A stretch of DNA of 7,771 bases from Paucimonas sp. (GTDB lineage: Bacteria; Pseudomonadota; Gammaproteobacteria; Burkholderiales; Burkholderiaceae_D), in NCBI GenBank assembly GCA_029266815.1, contig JAQSWC010000103.1:1-7771 (forward strand), in the 5' to 3' direction. The notes beneath the pieces were generated by a model, which saw only the letters and a list, made by a program, of their open reading frames with translations, searched no databases and was not told the origin of the DNA. The translations under genes were made by a program, and so were the position numbers. The first letter of the stretch is position 1. Each line of letters opens with the position of its first letter. Below, piece by piece: positions 1-6,858 of the stretch.

Positions 1-1101
1 GCTGACCAGATCGGTGACCTCGATCGACGCTTCATCGGCCGCGCCAAGCTCCCGCAGCGGCAGCTCGATGCTGGTTTCACGGGCATGGAGCGGATCGAGA
101 TTGACGGCAACGAGAATCACATTGTCGCCAAACGCCCGTGCTTCATCCACCGGCCGCGTGGTCTTCAGGAAGACCAGCACATGGTCGCTCGACGAAGGCA
201 GGAAGCGGATGCCGAGATGCGACTGCAGCGCGGGATTGTTCTTGCGTATGCGGTTGAGCTGGGTGATTTCCTTGACGATGTTGCCGGGTCGGTTCCAGTC
301 CCAGGCGCGTATCTCGTATTTTTCCGAATCGAGATACTCCTCTTTGCCCGGCACCGGCGTCGCCTCGCACAGCTCAAAGCCGCTGTACATGCCCCACAGG
401 CCGGACAAGGTCGTCGCCAGCGCGGCGCGGATCAGGTGGCCGGGACGGCCGGACTGCTGAAGAAAAGGCGGATTGATGTCCGGCGTATTGACGAAGAAAT
501 GCGGACGGAAGAAATTGCAGACCGGCTCGTTGGTCAGCTCGGTCATGTAGTCGATGAACTCGGCCTTGGTGTGCCGCCAGGTGAAATAGGTGTATGACTG
601 CGAAAAGCCCAGCTTGGCCAGCCGGTACATCATCTTCGGCCGCGTGAAGGCTTCGGACAGGAAGATAGTATCCGGATAGCGGCTCTTGATGTCGTTGATC
701 ATCCATTCCCAAAACGGCAGCGTCTTGGTGTGCGGATTGTCGACACGGAAGACGCGCACACCCTCCTTCGCCCAGAAAAGCACCACGTCGCGCAGCGCGT
801 TCCACAGGCCCGGCACGGCACCCTCGGCATAAAAATCCACGTTGACGATGTCCTGGTATTTCTTCGGCGGATTCTCCGCATAGCGGATGGAACCGTCGGG
901 CCGCCAGTCGAACCATTCCGGATGTTCCTTCAGCCACGGATGATCGGGCGAACACTGGATGGCGAAATCCAGTGCCAGCTCGAGGCCGTGTTTCGCCGCC
1001 TCGTCTCGGAGGCGCCGAAAATCCTCGATGGTGCCCAGTTGCGGATGGACGGCGTCGTGCCCGCCTTCCTTTGCGCCGATCGCGTAGGGGCTGCCGGGAT
1101 C
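1..1101 (-). pseudogene. glgE: glgE 3' part: GH13 catalytic barrel, out of frame, cut by window edge
   Basis: This 367-codon stretch is open from base 1101 to the window edge and reads as the catalytic barrel of alpha-1,4-glucan:maltose-1-phosphate maltosyltransferase (GH13_3). It opens with DPGSPYAIG and EGGHDAVHPQLGT, then DFAIQCSPDHPW, ENPPKKYQDI, VFRVDNPHTK (nucleophile Asp at 739-741), FLSEAFTRP (acid/base Glu at 652-654), QSYTYFTWR, NTPDIN (third Asp at 478-480) and YSGFELCE. The Asp and Glu assignments follow the GH13 conserved regions. It is the direct continuation of the protein encoded at 1100-3019 but lies one frame over. The first beta strands of the barrel, which in the family carry a YLPPIHPIG-type motif and a KGRNN motif, are absent. 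The first in-frame ATG is in FWEWMIND, too far inside the domain to restart translation usefully. I estimate that a few dozen C-terminal residues lie beyond the left edge. Family identity is very secure; the broken state could be a sequence error. Confidence 0.93.
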
Positions 1102-3019
1102 ATCGGAACAGCTCGTACCAGCTCGAGAAACGCGCCGAGGCACGGTCGGCATCGACACGCAGGGTTTCACTACGCACCGCAAACGGCCGCGCGTCGGCAA
1201 GTCGCATTGCTTCAAGCATGGGCTCCGATAGCAGCAGTGCCACACGCTCGGCATTTTTTTCTGCGGCCTTGTCGCGAGAACGCGCTGCTTTCAACGACTT
1301 GGAAAAGGCTTTCAGCGCGCTCGCCGCTTCATCGAGGCCGTTTTCCTGCGCGTAAGCTAATGCAGATTCCACCTTCAGCCGCCCTTCCTCCAGCTCCAGG
1401 CTCACATCGAGGCCGGCATCCGATTTCTTCTGCAGCTCGTCACGGTAGGTGGCGAATTCATCGCGCCAAGCCTCCACGGCAAACAGGTAGCGGCCTACGC
1501 GAGTCAGTGGCATCGGCGCCGTCCAGCGGTCGTTGCCGAGGGCGTGCATGCGGGTGGTACTCCATTCCGCTTCATCCGCGGCACGCCACAGGAGCACGAC
1601 CGCCAGCTTGTCGTGGCCATCCATGAATACGTCCGCTTCCACATCGATGACCTCGCCGACCGTACGCTTGGCGGAGAAGCGGCCTGCATCCACCATGGGA
1701 CTGATCGCTTCGATCGCAATTCGCGGCGCTTTTGCCGCCGCGGTGACCGCAGCCTTGCCGCGGCTTGGCGGCAAAGTGATCGGACGCAGATGGCTGGCCA
1801 GGAAACTCTGCAGCTCGCCGGGGCGAAGCGTCATGAGCGCCGAGCTGTCTGCGTCGCTCGCGCCATCGTTCCATACCGGCTCGCACGGCACATAGCCGTC
1901 GCCATGCTCGAGCAGTTGCCGCCCTTCTATGGGCGCCTCGGCGGTCAGGCTGGCGTTCACGGCCACTACCAGCGCATTGTCCCGGATGCCTGGGTCAGCG
2001 GGCGCGCGAAGCAGGACGGCCGCGTCGCCGCGCTCGCCGCCCAGCAGGCGCAGCTCCGCGCCGTACAGGGTCTTTCCCTGCTTTGAAATGAAGGCGTTCG
2101 CTTCGCGAACCTCTTCGGAAAGGTCGAACGGCGCATTCGACAGGAAGCGCCGGAATTCCTCTGGGTCCACTTCTCGCGATTCAGAAGCGAATCCATGCTC
2201 GAAACCCATCGGAAGCAGGATGCCGTTCCCGATTGCGGCGGAAAGACGCAGCGCACGGCGGAAGATATTCCGTCTGACTTGCGGATCGTCATACCCTTCG
2301 ATTCGGCGCAGCACGGAGTCGGCCGGATTGTCTGGTAGCGCAATTGGCGGGGCAACGGCGGTCAGCCGTGAATTCTCTTCCGCCAGCCAGTCGGCGCGGT
2401 AATTCCACCAGGCGTTGGAGGAAAACGTGGCATCGAACCCGCACTGTGACAAGGCAGCCAAAGTCTCTGCCGTGCAGCCGGGAGTCCAGGCGAGGAACCT
2501 CGCATGGGGCCATTTGGCCTTCGCCTGCGCAATAAGAGCAGCCCACAGTGGCGACGCTTCCCGTGGCAGTCCTAGGCAACGGAATCCGACAATGCCGAGT
2601 TCCACAGCTTTTTCCAGCTGCTGCATCACGTGGGAAATGACAGAAGATTCCACCTCACGGTTGCCGTAACGTAGTGCTCTAGTCTTTTTCCCCGGTGGAC
2701 GCCGCGGATCCGGAAGATCGTCGCCACCGTCCGGAGCGGCGAACCAGTCCGGATGCGCATCCGTTGTCTCCGGGTCTTCGGCGAACTTGTCGATATCCAG
2801 ATCGAGCATCAGTGCCAGCCTGTTTTTGCGGCACAGATCGGCGCACAGCTTGGTCTGTTCATCGAGCACGGTAAGCGGCCCGCCGGCCGCGGGCAGCAAC
2901 ACATGGTCGAAGGCGAGGTCAGCGCATCGCTTGATGTGTTCTTTCAGCGTAGTTTGGGAACCGGCAAGGCCGGGAATGAGGACATAGATTTTTGGCAGGA
3001 AAGGCGTTTTGGAGGCCAT
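1100..3019 (-). pseudogene. glgE: glgE 5' part: N-terminal pseudo-amylase domain plus GlgE N/S region, terminated by frameshifting deletion
   Basis: This encodes 639 residues from the ATG at 3019 (MASKTPFLPKIYVLIPG) to a TGA at 1100-1102 just after SSWYELFR. Residues 1 to about 415 resemble the extra GH13-like domain of long proteobacterial GlgE proteins (FDHVLLP, LDLDIDKFA, HPDWF, GFRC, NAWWNYRADW, ILLPMGFEHGF). Residues about 430-639 are the beta-sandwich and helical region that precedes the GlgE barrel (DUF3416-like; VGRYLFAVEAWRDEFATYRDEL). WYELF normally leads straight into the barrel, but here the next codons are CGA TGA and the barrel resumes out of frame. A TTG at 3100 with AAAGG five bases upstream would add 27 residues. 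I prefer the ATG because homologues begin close to the PKIYVLIP strand, although it has no clear Shine-Dalgarno. The gene follows glgA in the same direction after 177 bp, so cotranscription is plausible. Long family members are about 1,100 residues, which fits 639 + about 58 missing + 367 + a C-terminal tail. Confidence 0.9.
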
Positions 3020-3196
3020 CGCGGAAGATTTAATGTAAAACGGCAATTGAATTGATTGGCAGTCGAAGTTTGCCCAGGTTCGACCGGGCAAGTACGTCAA
3101 CAGTGCCTTTGTTTTTGTGGCATCAATAGATCAACAGCGAAGAGGCCGGAAACCGCCTGGCCCGTTCGCTGTTTTCTCCGCCGTTCGTGCAATCCT

Positions 3197-4738
3197 TTAT
3201 GCAGCCGCGGTATACACCGGCAGCTCCGCATAGTCCTCCACCGGTTGCACCAGTGCCGCTGCAAACAGATGGCGTACCGATTGCGGCGCAACCTGGCGGT
3301 ACATATCGATGTATTTGCGTACCGGGCCATTCCAGGAAAAATCGCAGCTCATGGAATGGCGCTGCATCTCAAGCCACACGGCGGGTTGCTCGTAAAGCGC
3401 GATGGCCCGGTCGACTGCCGCGCCCATGGCATCGGCCGTCTCACCATCGAACAGCACGCCGCAGGCGCCTTGCGGAGGAGTACCATTCAGCCCGGCATCG
3501 GGAATCGTGTCGATGATGCCGCCTACACGCGATGCGACCGGGATCGTGCCGTAGCGCATCGAGTAGATCGGCGTCAGCCCGAAGGGCTCGAAACGCGTTC
3601 CGTGCAGCAGCATGTCGGCGCCGGCATGAAGCGCATGTGCGCGTTGCTCGTCGTAGCCGATATGCACGCCGACACGACCCGGATAGCGCTTCGCGAGTTC
3701 GGCAAATCCATGCTCGTATTCATGATCGCCGCAACCAAGAACGGCCACTTGCAGGCGCGGATGTTTTTCCAGCAAGCCGGGCAAGGACTCCAATGCCAGG
3801 TCGGCCATCTTCTGATGGGTGATACGGCTGCCCAGCGCCATGAGCGGCGCATCCGCAAGCGACTGCAGCTTGAACAGTTTCTGTAGTTCCTGCTTGCAGG
3901 TGCTCTTGTGACGGAGATCCTTGCGTGAAAAGCGGTGCTTGATCATCGGATCGGTTTCCGGGTCCCAGGTATTGATATCGATGCCGTTCGGAATCGGCAC
4001 GATCGCATCCTTTCTTTCATTCAGGATACCGTCCAGCCCGCAGCCGAAGCGCGGTGTGAGAATTTCCTTTGCGTAGGATTCGCTGACGGTCGAGATGCGG
4101 TCCGCATAGCGGATGCCGGCTTTCAGGAAACTCATCTTCCCCCAGAATTCCATACCGTCCGGCCCCAGCAGGCTTTCCGGCAACCCGAGGCTTTCTGCCA
4201 GATCCATCGGGTAGTTGCCCTGGAACGCGAGGTTGTGGATGGTCAGGACGGTGCCGACTCGCTGGATGCCTGCAACATGCAGCAAGGCGGGAATCAGGCC
4301 GGCATGCCAGTCATTGGCATGAACCACATGGGGCACCGGAACCGAGGTCTTGCCCGCGCAGATCGCCACGGCCGCATGCGAGAGCGCTGCGAAGCTGGCG
4401 GCATTGTCCTGATATTCATTACCGTCGTGATCCACATAGGGATTGACAAGGCGCTTGCGGAAGTTGGGCGTGTCGAGCAGCAGCACGCTCACATCGTCGT
4501 ATTCCGCGATGGTGCCTTGATAGAGCTTACCAGGCCCGCCGGGCAGGTCGGGGAGATAGCCTGCCTCTTTCAAGTTCTCCGCCGCATCCAGTGCGCACGG
4601 GTAACCGGGAAGCAGGATGCTGACGTCGACATGGTTTCGCTTGAGCTCGCAAGCCAGTGCGGTGATGACATCCGCGAGGCCGCCGGTCTTCACTAGAGGA
4701 ATTGCTTCGGACGCAACTAATAGGGCGCGTGGTTGCAA
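3197..4738 (-). CDS. glgA: Glycogen synthase GlgA (GT5, ADP-glucose:alpha-1,4-glucan glucosyltransferase)
   Basis: This is a 513-residue GT5 glycogen synthase, cytosolic, which adds glucose from ADP-glucose to the non-reducing end of alpha-1,4-glucan. Visible landmarks are SEAIPLVKTGGLADV at the N terminus (ADP-glucose-binding Lys-x-Gly-Gly), VHANDWHAG, LTIHNLAFQGNYP, PNGIDINTWDPETD, GSRITHQK (phosphate-binding Arg and Lys), and RFEPFGLTPIYSMRYGTIPV (the family's catalytic-site Glu). The start is the TTG at 4736-4738. It has an AAGGA seven bases upstream and gives MQPRALLVASEAIPLVKTGG, which lines up with the short N terminus of E. coli GlgA. In-frame ATGs at 4786 and 4843 would add 16 or 35 poorly conserved residues, and some annotations may use 4843. 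Against the E. coli enzyme, Cys is replaced by Phe in FEPFGL, QKG by QKM, and RRTGGL by SRVGGI. glgE follows downstream. The family call is very sure; the start is fairly sure. Confidence 0.96.
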   Translation of the reverse strand: MQPRALLVASEAIPLVKTGGLADVITALACELKRNHVDVSILLPGYPCALDAAENLKEAGYLPDLPGGPGKLYQGTIAEYDDVSVLLLDTPNFRKRLVNPYVDHDGNEYQDNAASFAALSHAAVAICAGKTSVPVPHVVHANDWHAGLIPALLHVAGIQRVGTVLTIHNLAFQGNYPMDLAESLGLPESLLGPDGMEFWGKMSFLKAGIRYADRISTVSESYAKEILTPRFGCGLDGILNERKDAIVPIPNGIDINTWDPETDPMIKHRFSRKDLRHKSTCKQELQKLFKLQSLADAPLMALGSRITHQKMADLALESLPGLLEKHPRLQVAVLGCGDHEYEHGFAELAKRYPGRVGVHIGYDEQRAHALHAGADMLLHGTRFEPFGLTPIYSMRYGTIPVASRVGGIIDTIPDAGLNGTPPQGACGVLFDGETADAMGAAVDRAIALYEQPAVWLEMQRHSMSCDFSWNGPVRKYIDMYRQVAPQSVRHLFAAALVQPVEDYAELPVYTAAA

Positions 4739-4745
4739 GATATTT

Positions 4746-4750
4746 TCCTT
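4746..4750 (-). promoter_or_regulatory. Ribosome binding site that selects the glgA TTG start
   Basis: The minus strand reads AAGGA here, seven bases ahead of the TTG at 4736-4738. Neither upstream ATG (4786, 4843) has a comparable purine tract, so this site argues for the short GlgA N terminus. Confidence 0.7.
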
Positions 4751-4825
4751 AAAAGAATGTTTATTGGGTAGACGGGCGAAGCTCATTCGCGAAACCGCAT
4801 GCTGAAGTCGAAGACACAGCGCGGT

Positions 4826-4845
4826 CGATGAACATTTATTCATCG
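4826..4845. promoter_or_regulatory. Perfect 20-bp dyad upstream of glgA, candidate operator
   Basis: CGATGAA and TTCATCG form perfect 7-bp inverted arms around the 6-base spacer CATTTA. With the TTG start the dyad lies 88-107 bases upstream of glgA and overlaps the end of a weak -10-like element, a typical place for a repressor operator. A role as a hairpin in the leader RNA is an alternative. The cognate regulator is unknown. Confidence 0.45.
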
Positions 4846-4872
4846 TCTATGGAGACATCCGCGTCACGACAA
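4844..4872 (-). promoter_or_regulatory. Weak sigma70-like promoter candidate for glgA
   Basis: On the minus strand, TTGTCG (4867-4872) and TAGACG (4844-4849) are separated by 17 bases. The -35 is reasonable but the -10 matches only three of six consensus positions. The position just upstream of the 4826-4845 dyad gives modest extra support. Confidence 0.25.
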
Positions 4873-4951
4873 GTCGGCGCTGGATGTATCCATATGCAAC
4901 TTCTTTGCGATGGATTGATGTTAGGGGCTCGAGAAAAATTGCTTTTAAGCT

Positions 4952-4967
4952 TCATCAAATGCGATGA
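4952..4967. promoter_or_regulatory. 5+6+5 inverted repeat TCATC-N6-GATGA
   Basis: TCATC and GATGA flank the 6-base spacer AAATGC. The half-site words and spacer length match the 4826-4845 dyad but with the arms in the opposite order. It could be a second site for a related regulator or a chance dyad. Confidence 0.25.
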
Positions 4968-5008
4968 GAGCCAAGTGCAGAGGAGAAAGTTTTATTTGTG
5001 AGACAAGA

Positions 5009-5022
5009 CTGATATAGATCAG
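5009..5022. promoter_or_regulatory. FNR/Anr-like box CTGAT-N4-ATCAG
   Basis: CTGAT ATAG ATCAG is a perfect 5+4+5 inverted repeat containing the TGAT-N4-ATCA core of FNR/Anr/Dnr-type sites (consensus TTGAT-N4-ATCAA, eight of ten arm bases matched). It lies about 235 bases upstream of the alpha-glucosidase start and about 277 bases upstream of the glgA start. No good -10 is seen at the class II distance on either strand, so the regulated promoter is not defined. Confidence 0.4.
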
Positions 5023-5164
5023 ATAACGCAATCGTTGTTCCGCTGTGGCGAATAAACCATGAGATGGCATCTACGACCACTGATTGCTTTATGGATAGAC
5101 GAATCTTCCTTAACATCTATTGCAATGAAGAAGCATTCAGCTCGGAAACCAAGTTGAGCTCCGA

Positions 5165-5192
5165 CTGACATGTCTTGATGATTCGCAATAAG
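5165..5192 (+). promoter_or_regulatory. Sigma70-like promoter candidate for the alpha-glucosidase gene
   Basis: CTGACA (5165-5170; five of six -35 bases) and AATAAG (5187-5192; four of six -10 bases) are 16 bases apart. Transcription would start near 5199, leaving a leader of about 50 bases before the ATG at 5250. Confidence 0.35.
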
Positions 5193-5249
5193 CGCGATGG
5201 CGCACGGTGGCACTGAAAGCGGCGCAGCCGAGGATGTTGAGCAGAGCAA

Positions 5250-6797
5250 ATGATCATTTATCAAGTCTACCCACGCAGTTTTTTCGATACCAACAACGAC
5301 GGCATAGGCGACCTGGCCGGCATCACCGAGAAGCTCGGTTATATAAAAAGCCTCGGTGTCGATGCGATCTGGATCAGCCCGTTCTTCAAATCGCCGATGA
5401 AGGACTTTGGTTACGACGTCTCCAACTATCGCGAGGTCGATCCGATCTTTGGCACGATGGATGATTTCAGGACGCTGATGAAGCGCGCGAAGTCGCTTGA
5501 CCTCGGCATCATCGTCGACATGGTGATTTCGCATACGTCAGAGGAACATGCCTGGTTCCAGGACAGCCGCCAAAAAAGGAACGGCCGCGACGACTGGTAT
5601 CTGTGGGCCGATCCGAAGCCAGACGGCAGCCCGCCCAACAACTGGGTATCGGTATTCGGCGGCACCGCATGGCGCTGGGATGCCGAGCGGCGGCAGTATT
5701 ACTTTCACTCCTTCTTCTCCAGCCAGCCCGATCTCAACATGCACAATCCGGATGTGCAGAAGCAGGTGCTGGCCGAGATGGAATACTGGCTCGATCTCGG
5801 CGTGAAGGGTTTCCGCTTCGATGCCTGCAACCACATCTTCCAAGATCAGCAGTTGCGCAGTAACCCGGCGCGAGAGGATTCAAGCACGGCCTTGCATCCT
5901 TACGGATTCCAGGTACACATGTATGACCAGGGCCGTCCCGAGACACTGCCGTTCCTGGAAAAAGTACGAAAACTTCTCGACGCCTACGGCGCTTACAGCC
6001 TGGCGGAAGTGGGCGGCTACGATCCGCTGAAGCTGATGGGCCAGTACACGCAGCCGGGCCGGCTGCATTCTGCCTACAGCTTCGCGCTCATGCAGCCGGC
6101 GTGCAGTGCGGAATACGTGAAAAAAGTAATCAATACGCTGGAAGAGCATGTGCGGGCGCCCGGCATACCCTGCTATGCCCTCAGCAATCATGACAAGGCA
6201 CGAGTGGCGACACGTTGGCAGAACGGCCGCGACATGAAGGATGCGGTGAAGATGCATATGGCGCTTCTTCTATCCATGCGGGGCGATATCTGCTTATACC
6301 AAGGCGAAGAGCTCGGTCTACCGCAGGCCGACGTGCCATTTGAACGCCTGCAGGATACATTTGGCAAAACCTTCTGGCCGAAATTCAAGGGCCGCGATGG
6401 CTGTCGAACGCCGATGCCGTGGGATAACCGAGTACATGGCGGCTTCAGTGAAACTGAACCCTGGTTACCTGTCGACGAAAAGCACATCGAGATAAGTGTC
6501 GTCACCCAGGAAGCTGACCCTCATTCTGCATTGAATTTTGCACGCAAAATGCTGGCACTTCGAAAAGAGCGTCCCGAACTATCCGAGGGAGATATTGAAT
6601 TTATTGAGATGCCTGAAGGCGTGCTCGCCTTTGTACGGCGTTATAAAGGGAAAAGCATCACGTGTCTTTTCAACCTGGATACCGTCAAGCATAAAATTGT
6701 CGATATAGTGGGCTCATACGCGCTTATTGGCCAACATGTGGAAATTCATCAAAGAACTTTAGAGATCGGCGTCAGCGGTTTTTGCATTCTGGCTTAG
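5250..6797 (+). CDS. GH13 alpha-glucosidase (alpha-amylase family, GH13_17/23-like)
   Basis: This 515-residue glycoside hydrolase is predicted to be cytosolic, as no signal peptide is visible. It should release glucose from the non-reducing end of short alpha-glucosides such as maltose or malto-oligosaccharides. The barrel starts at YQVYPRSFFD and has the calcium-loop pattern DTNNDGIGD (residues 13-21), GVDAIWISPFFKSPMKDFGYDV, DMVISHTSEEHAWF (region I, His95) and QPDLNMHNPDVQ (region V). GFRFDACNH supplies nucleophile Asp191, SLAEVGG the acid/base Glu253, and LSNHDKARVATRW the third Asp315. QVHMYDQGRPETLPFLEKVR is typical of the alpha-glucosidase subfamilies. The residue after the nucleophile is Ala192, not the Val typical of alpha-1,6-specific oligo-glucosidases, which suggests alpha-1,4 preference. 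The ATG at 5250 is the only usable start because TGA sits in frame at 5238-5240. It removes about 8-12 residues (the usual WWRGA-type lead-in), and its Shine-Dalgarno is weak. It is divergent from glgA. Confidence 0.94.
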   Translation: MIIYQVYPRSFFDTNNDGIGDLAGITEKLGYIKSLGVDAIWISPFFKSPMKDFGYDVSNYREVDPIFGTMDDFRTLMKRAKSLDLGIIVDMVISHTSEEHAWFQDSRQKRNGRDDWYLWADPKPDGSPPNNWVSVFGGTAWRWDAERRQYYFHSFFSSQPDLNMHNPDVQKQVLAEMEYWLDLGVKGFRFDACNHIFQDQQLRSNPAREDSSTALHPYGFQVHMYDQGRPETLPFLEKVRKLLDAYGAYSLAEVGGYDPLKLMGQYTQPGRLHSAYSFALMQPACSAEYVKKVINTLEEHVRAPGIPCYALSNHDKARVATRWQNGRDMKDAVKMHMALLLSMRGDICLYQGEELGLPQADVPFERLQDTFGKTFWPKFKGRDGCRTPMPWDNRVHGGFSETEPWLPVDEKHIEISVVTQEADPHSALNFARKMLALRKERPELSEGDIEFIEMPEGVLAFVRRYKGKSITCLFNLDTVKHKIVDIVGSYALIGQHVEIHQRTLEIGVSGFCILA

Positions 6798-6858
6798 CCC
6801 CAATATCCAATCAGGTGGTCGATCGGAGAATTTTTCCGGGCGACGGCCTGGGAACGGC

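Larger units (their letters stand above)
4739..5249. other. Divergent regulatory region between glgA and the alpha-glucosidase gene
   Basis: These 511 bases separate the two divergent genes. They are visibly AT-richer than the flanking coding sequence and I find no convincing gene in them. They contain three dyads (4826-4845, 4952-4967, 5009-5022) and weak promoter-like pairs in both directions, listed separately. No tRNA-like cloverleaf, riboswitch core or tandem repeat was recognised by eye. Confidence 0.6.

Noticed and set aside
374..955. 193-codon minus-strand open frame inside the glgE 3' part
   Set aside because: It is in a different frame from the GlgE barrel, which is open through the same stretch with conserved motifs.
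85..1626. Long plus-strand open frames opposite glgE (85-597, 730-1626)
   Set aside because: They are antisense shadows of the high-GC glgE coding sequence; the minus strand gives an unmistakable GlgE protein over the same bases.
3020..3196. Terminator or promoter in the glgA-glgE gap
   Set aside because: A GGCC-rich imperfect dyad near 3144-3162 lacks a good stem and a T tract. TTGACG at 3095-3100 has no -10 at a proper distance. I see no supported element.
5064..5168. Possible 34-residue ORF in the divergent region (MASTTTDCFMDRR...)
   Set aside because: No ribosome binding site, no recognisable family and short enough to arise by chance.
5019..5534. 171-codon minus-strand open frame antisense to the alpha-glucosidase start and covering part of the divergent region
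   Set aside because: Most of it is the antisense of the conserved GH13 start; its DPDRIDTEAF-type sequence is the mirror of that motif. There is no independent family signal or good ribosome site.
6824..6838. CGGAGAATTTTTCCG near-palindrome between the convergent genes as a bidirectional terminator
   Set aside because: The stem is about six pairs with one wobble and a 3-base loop, with no clear T tract after it on either strand.
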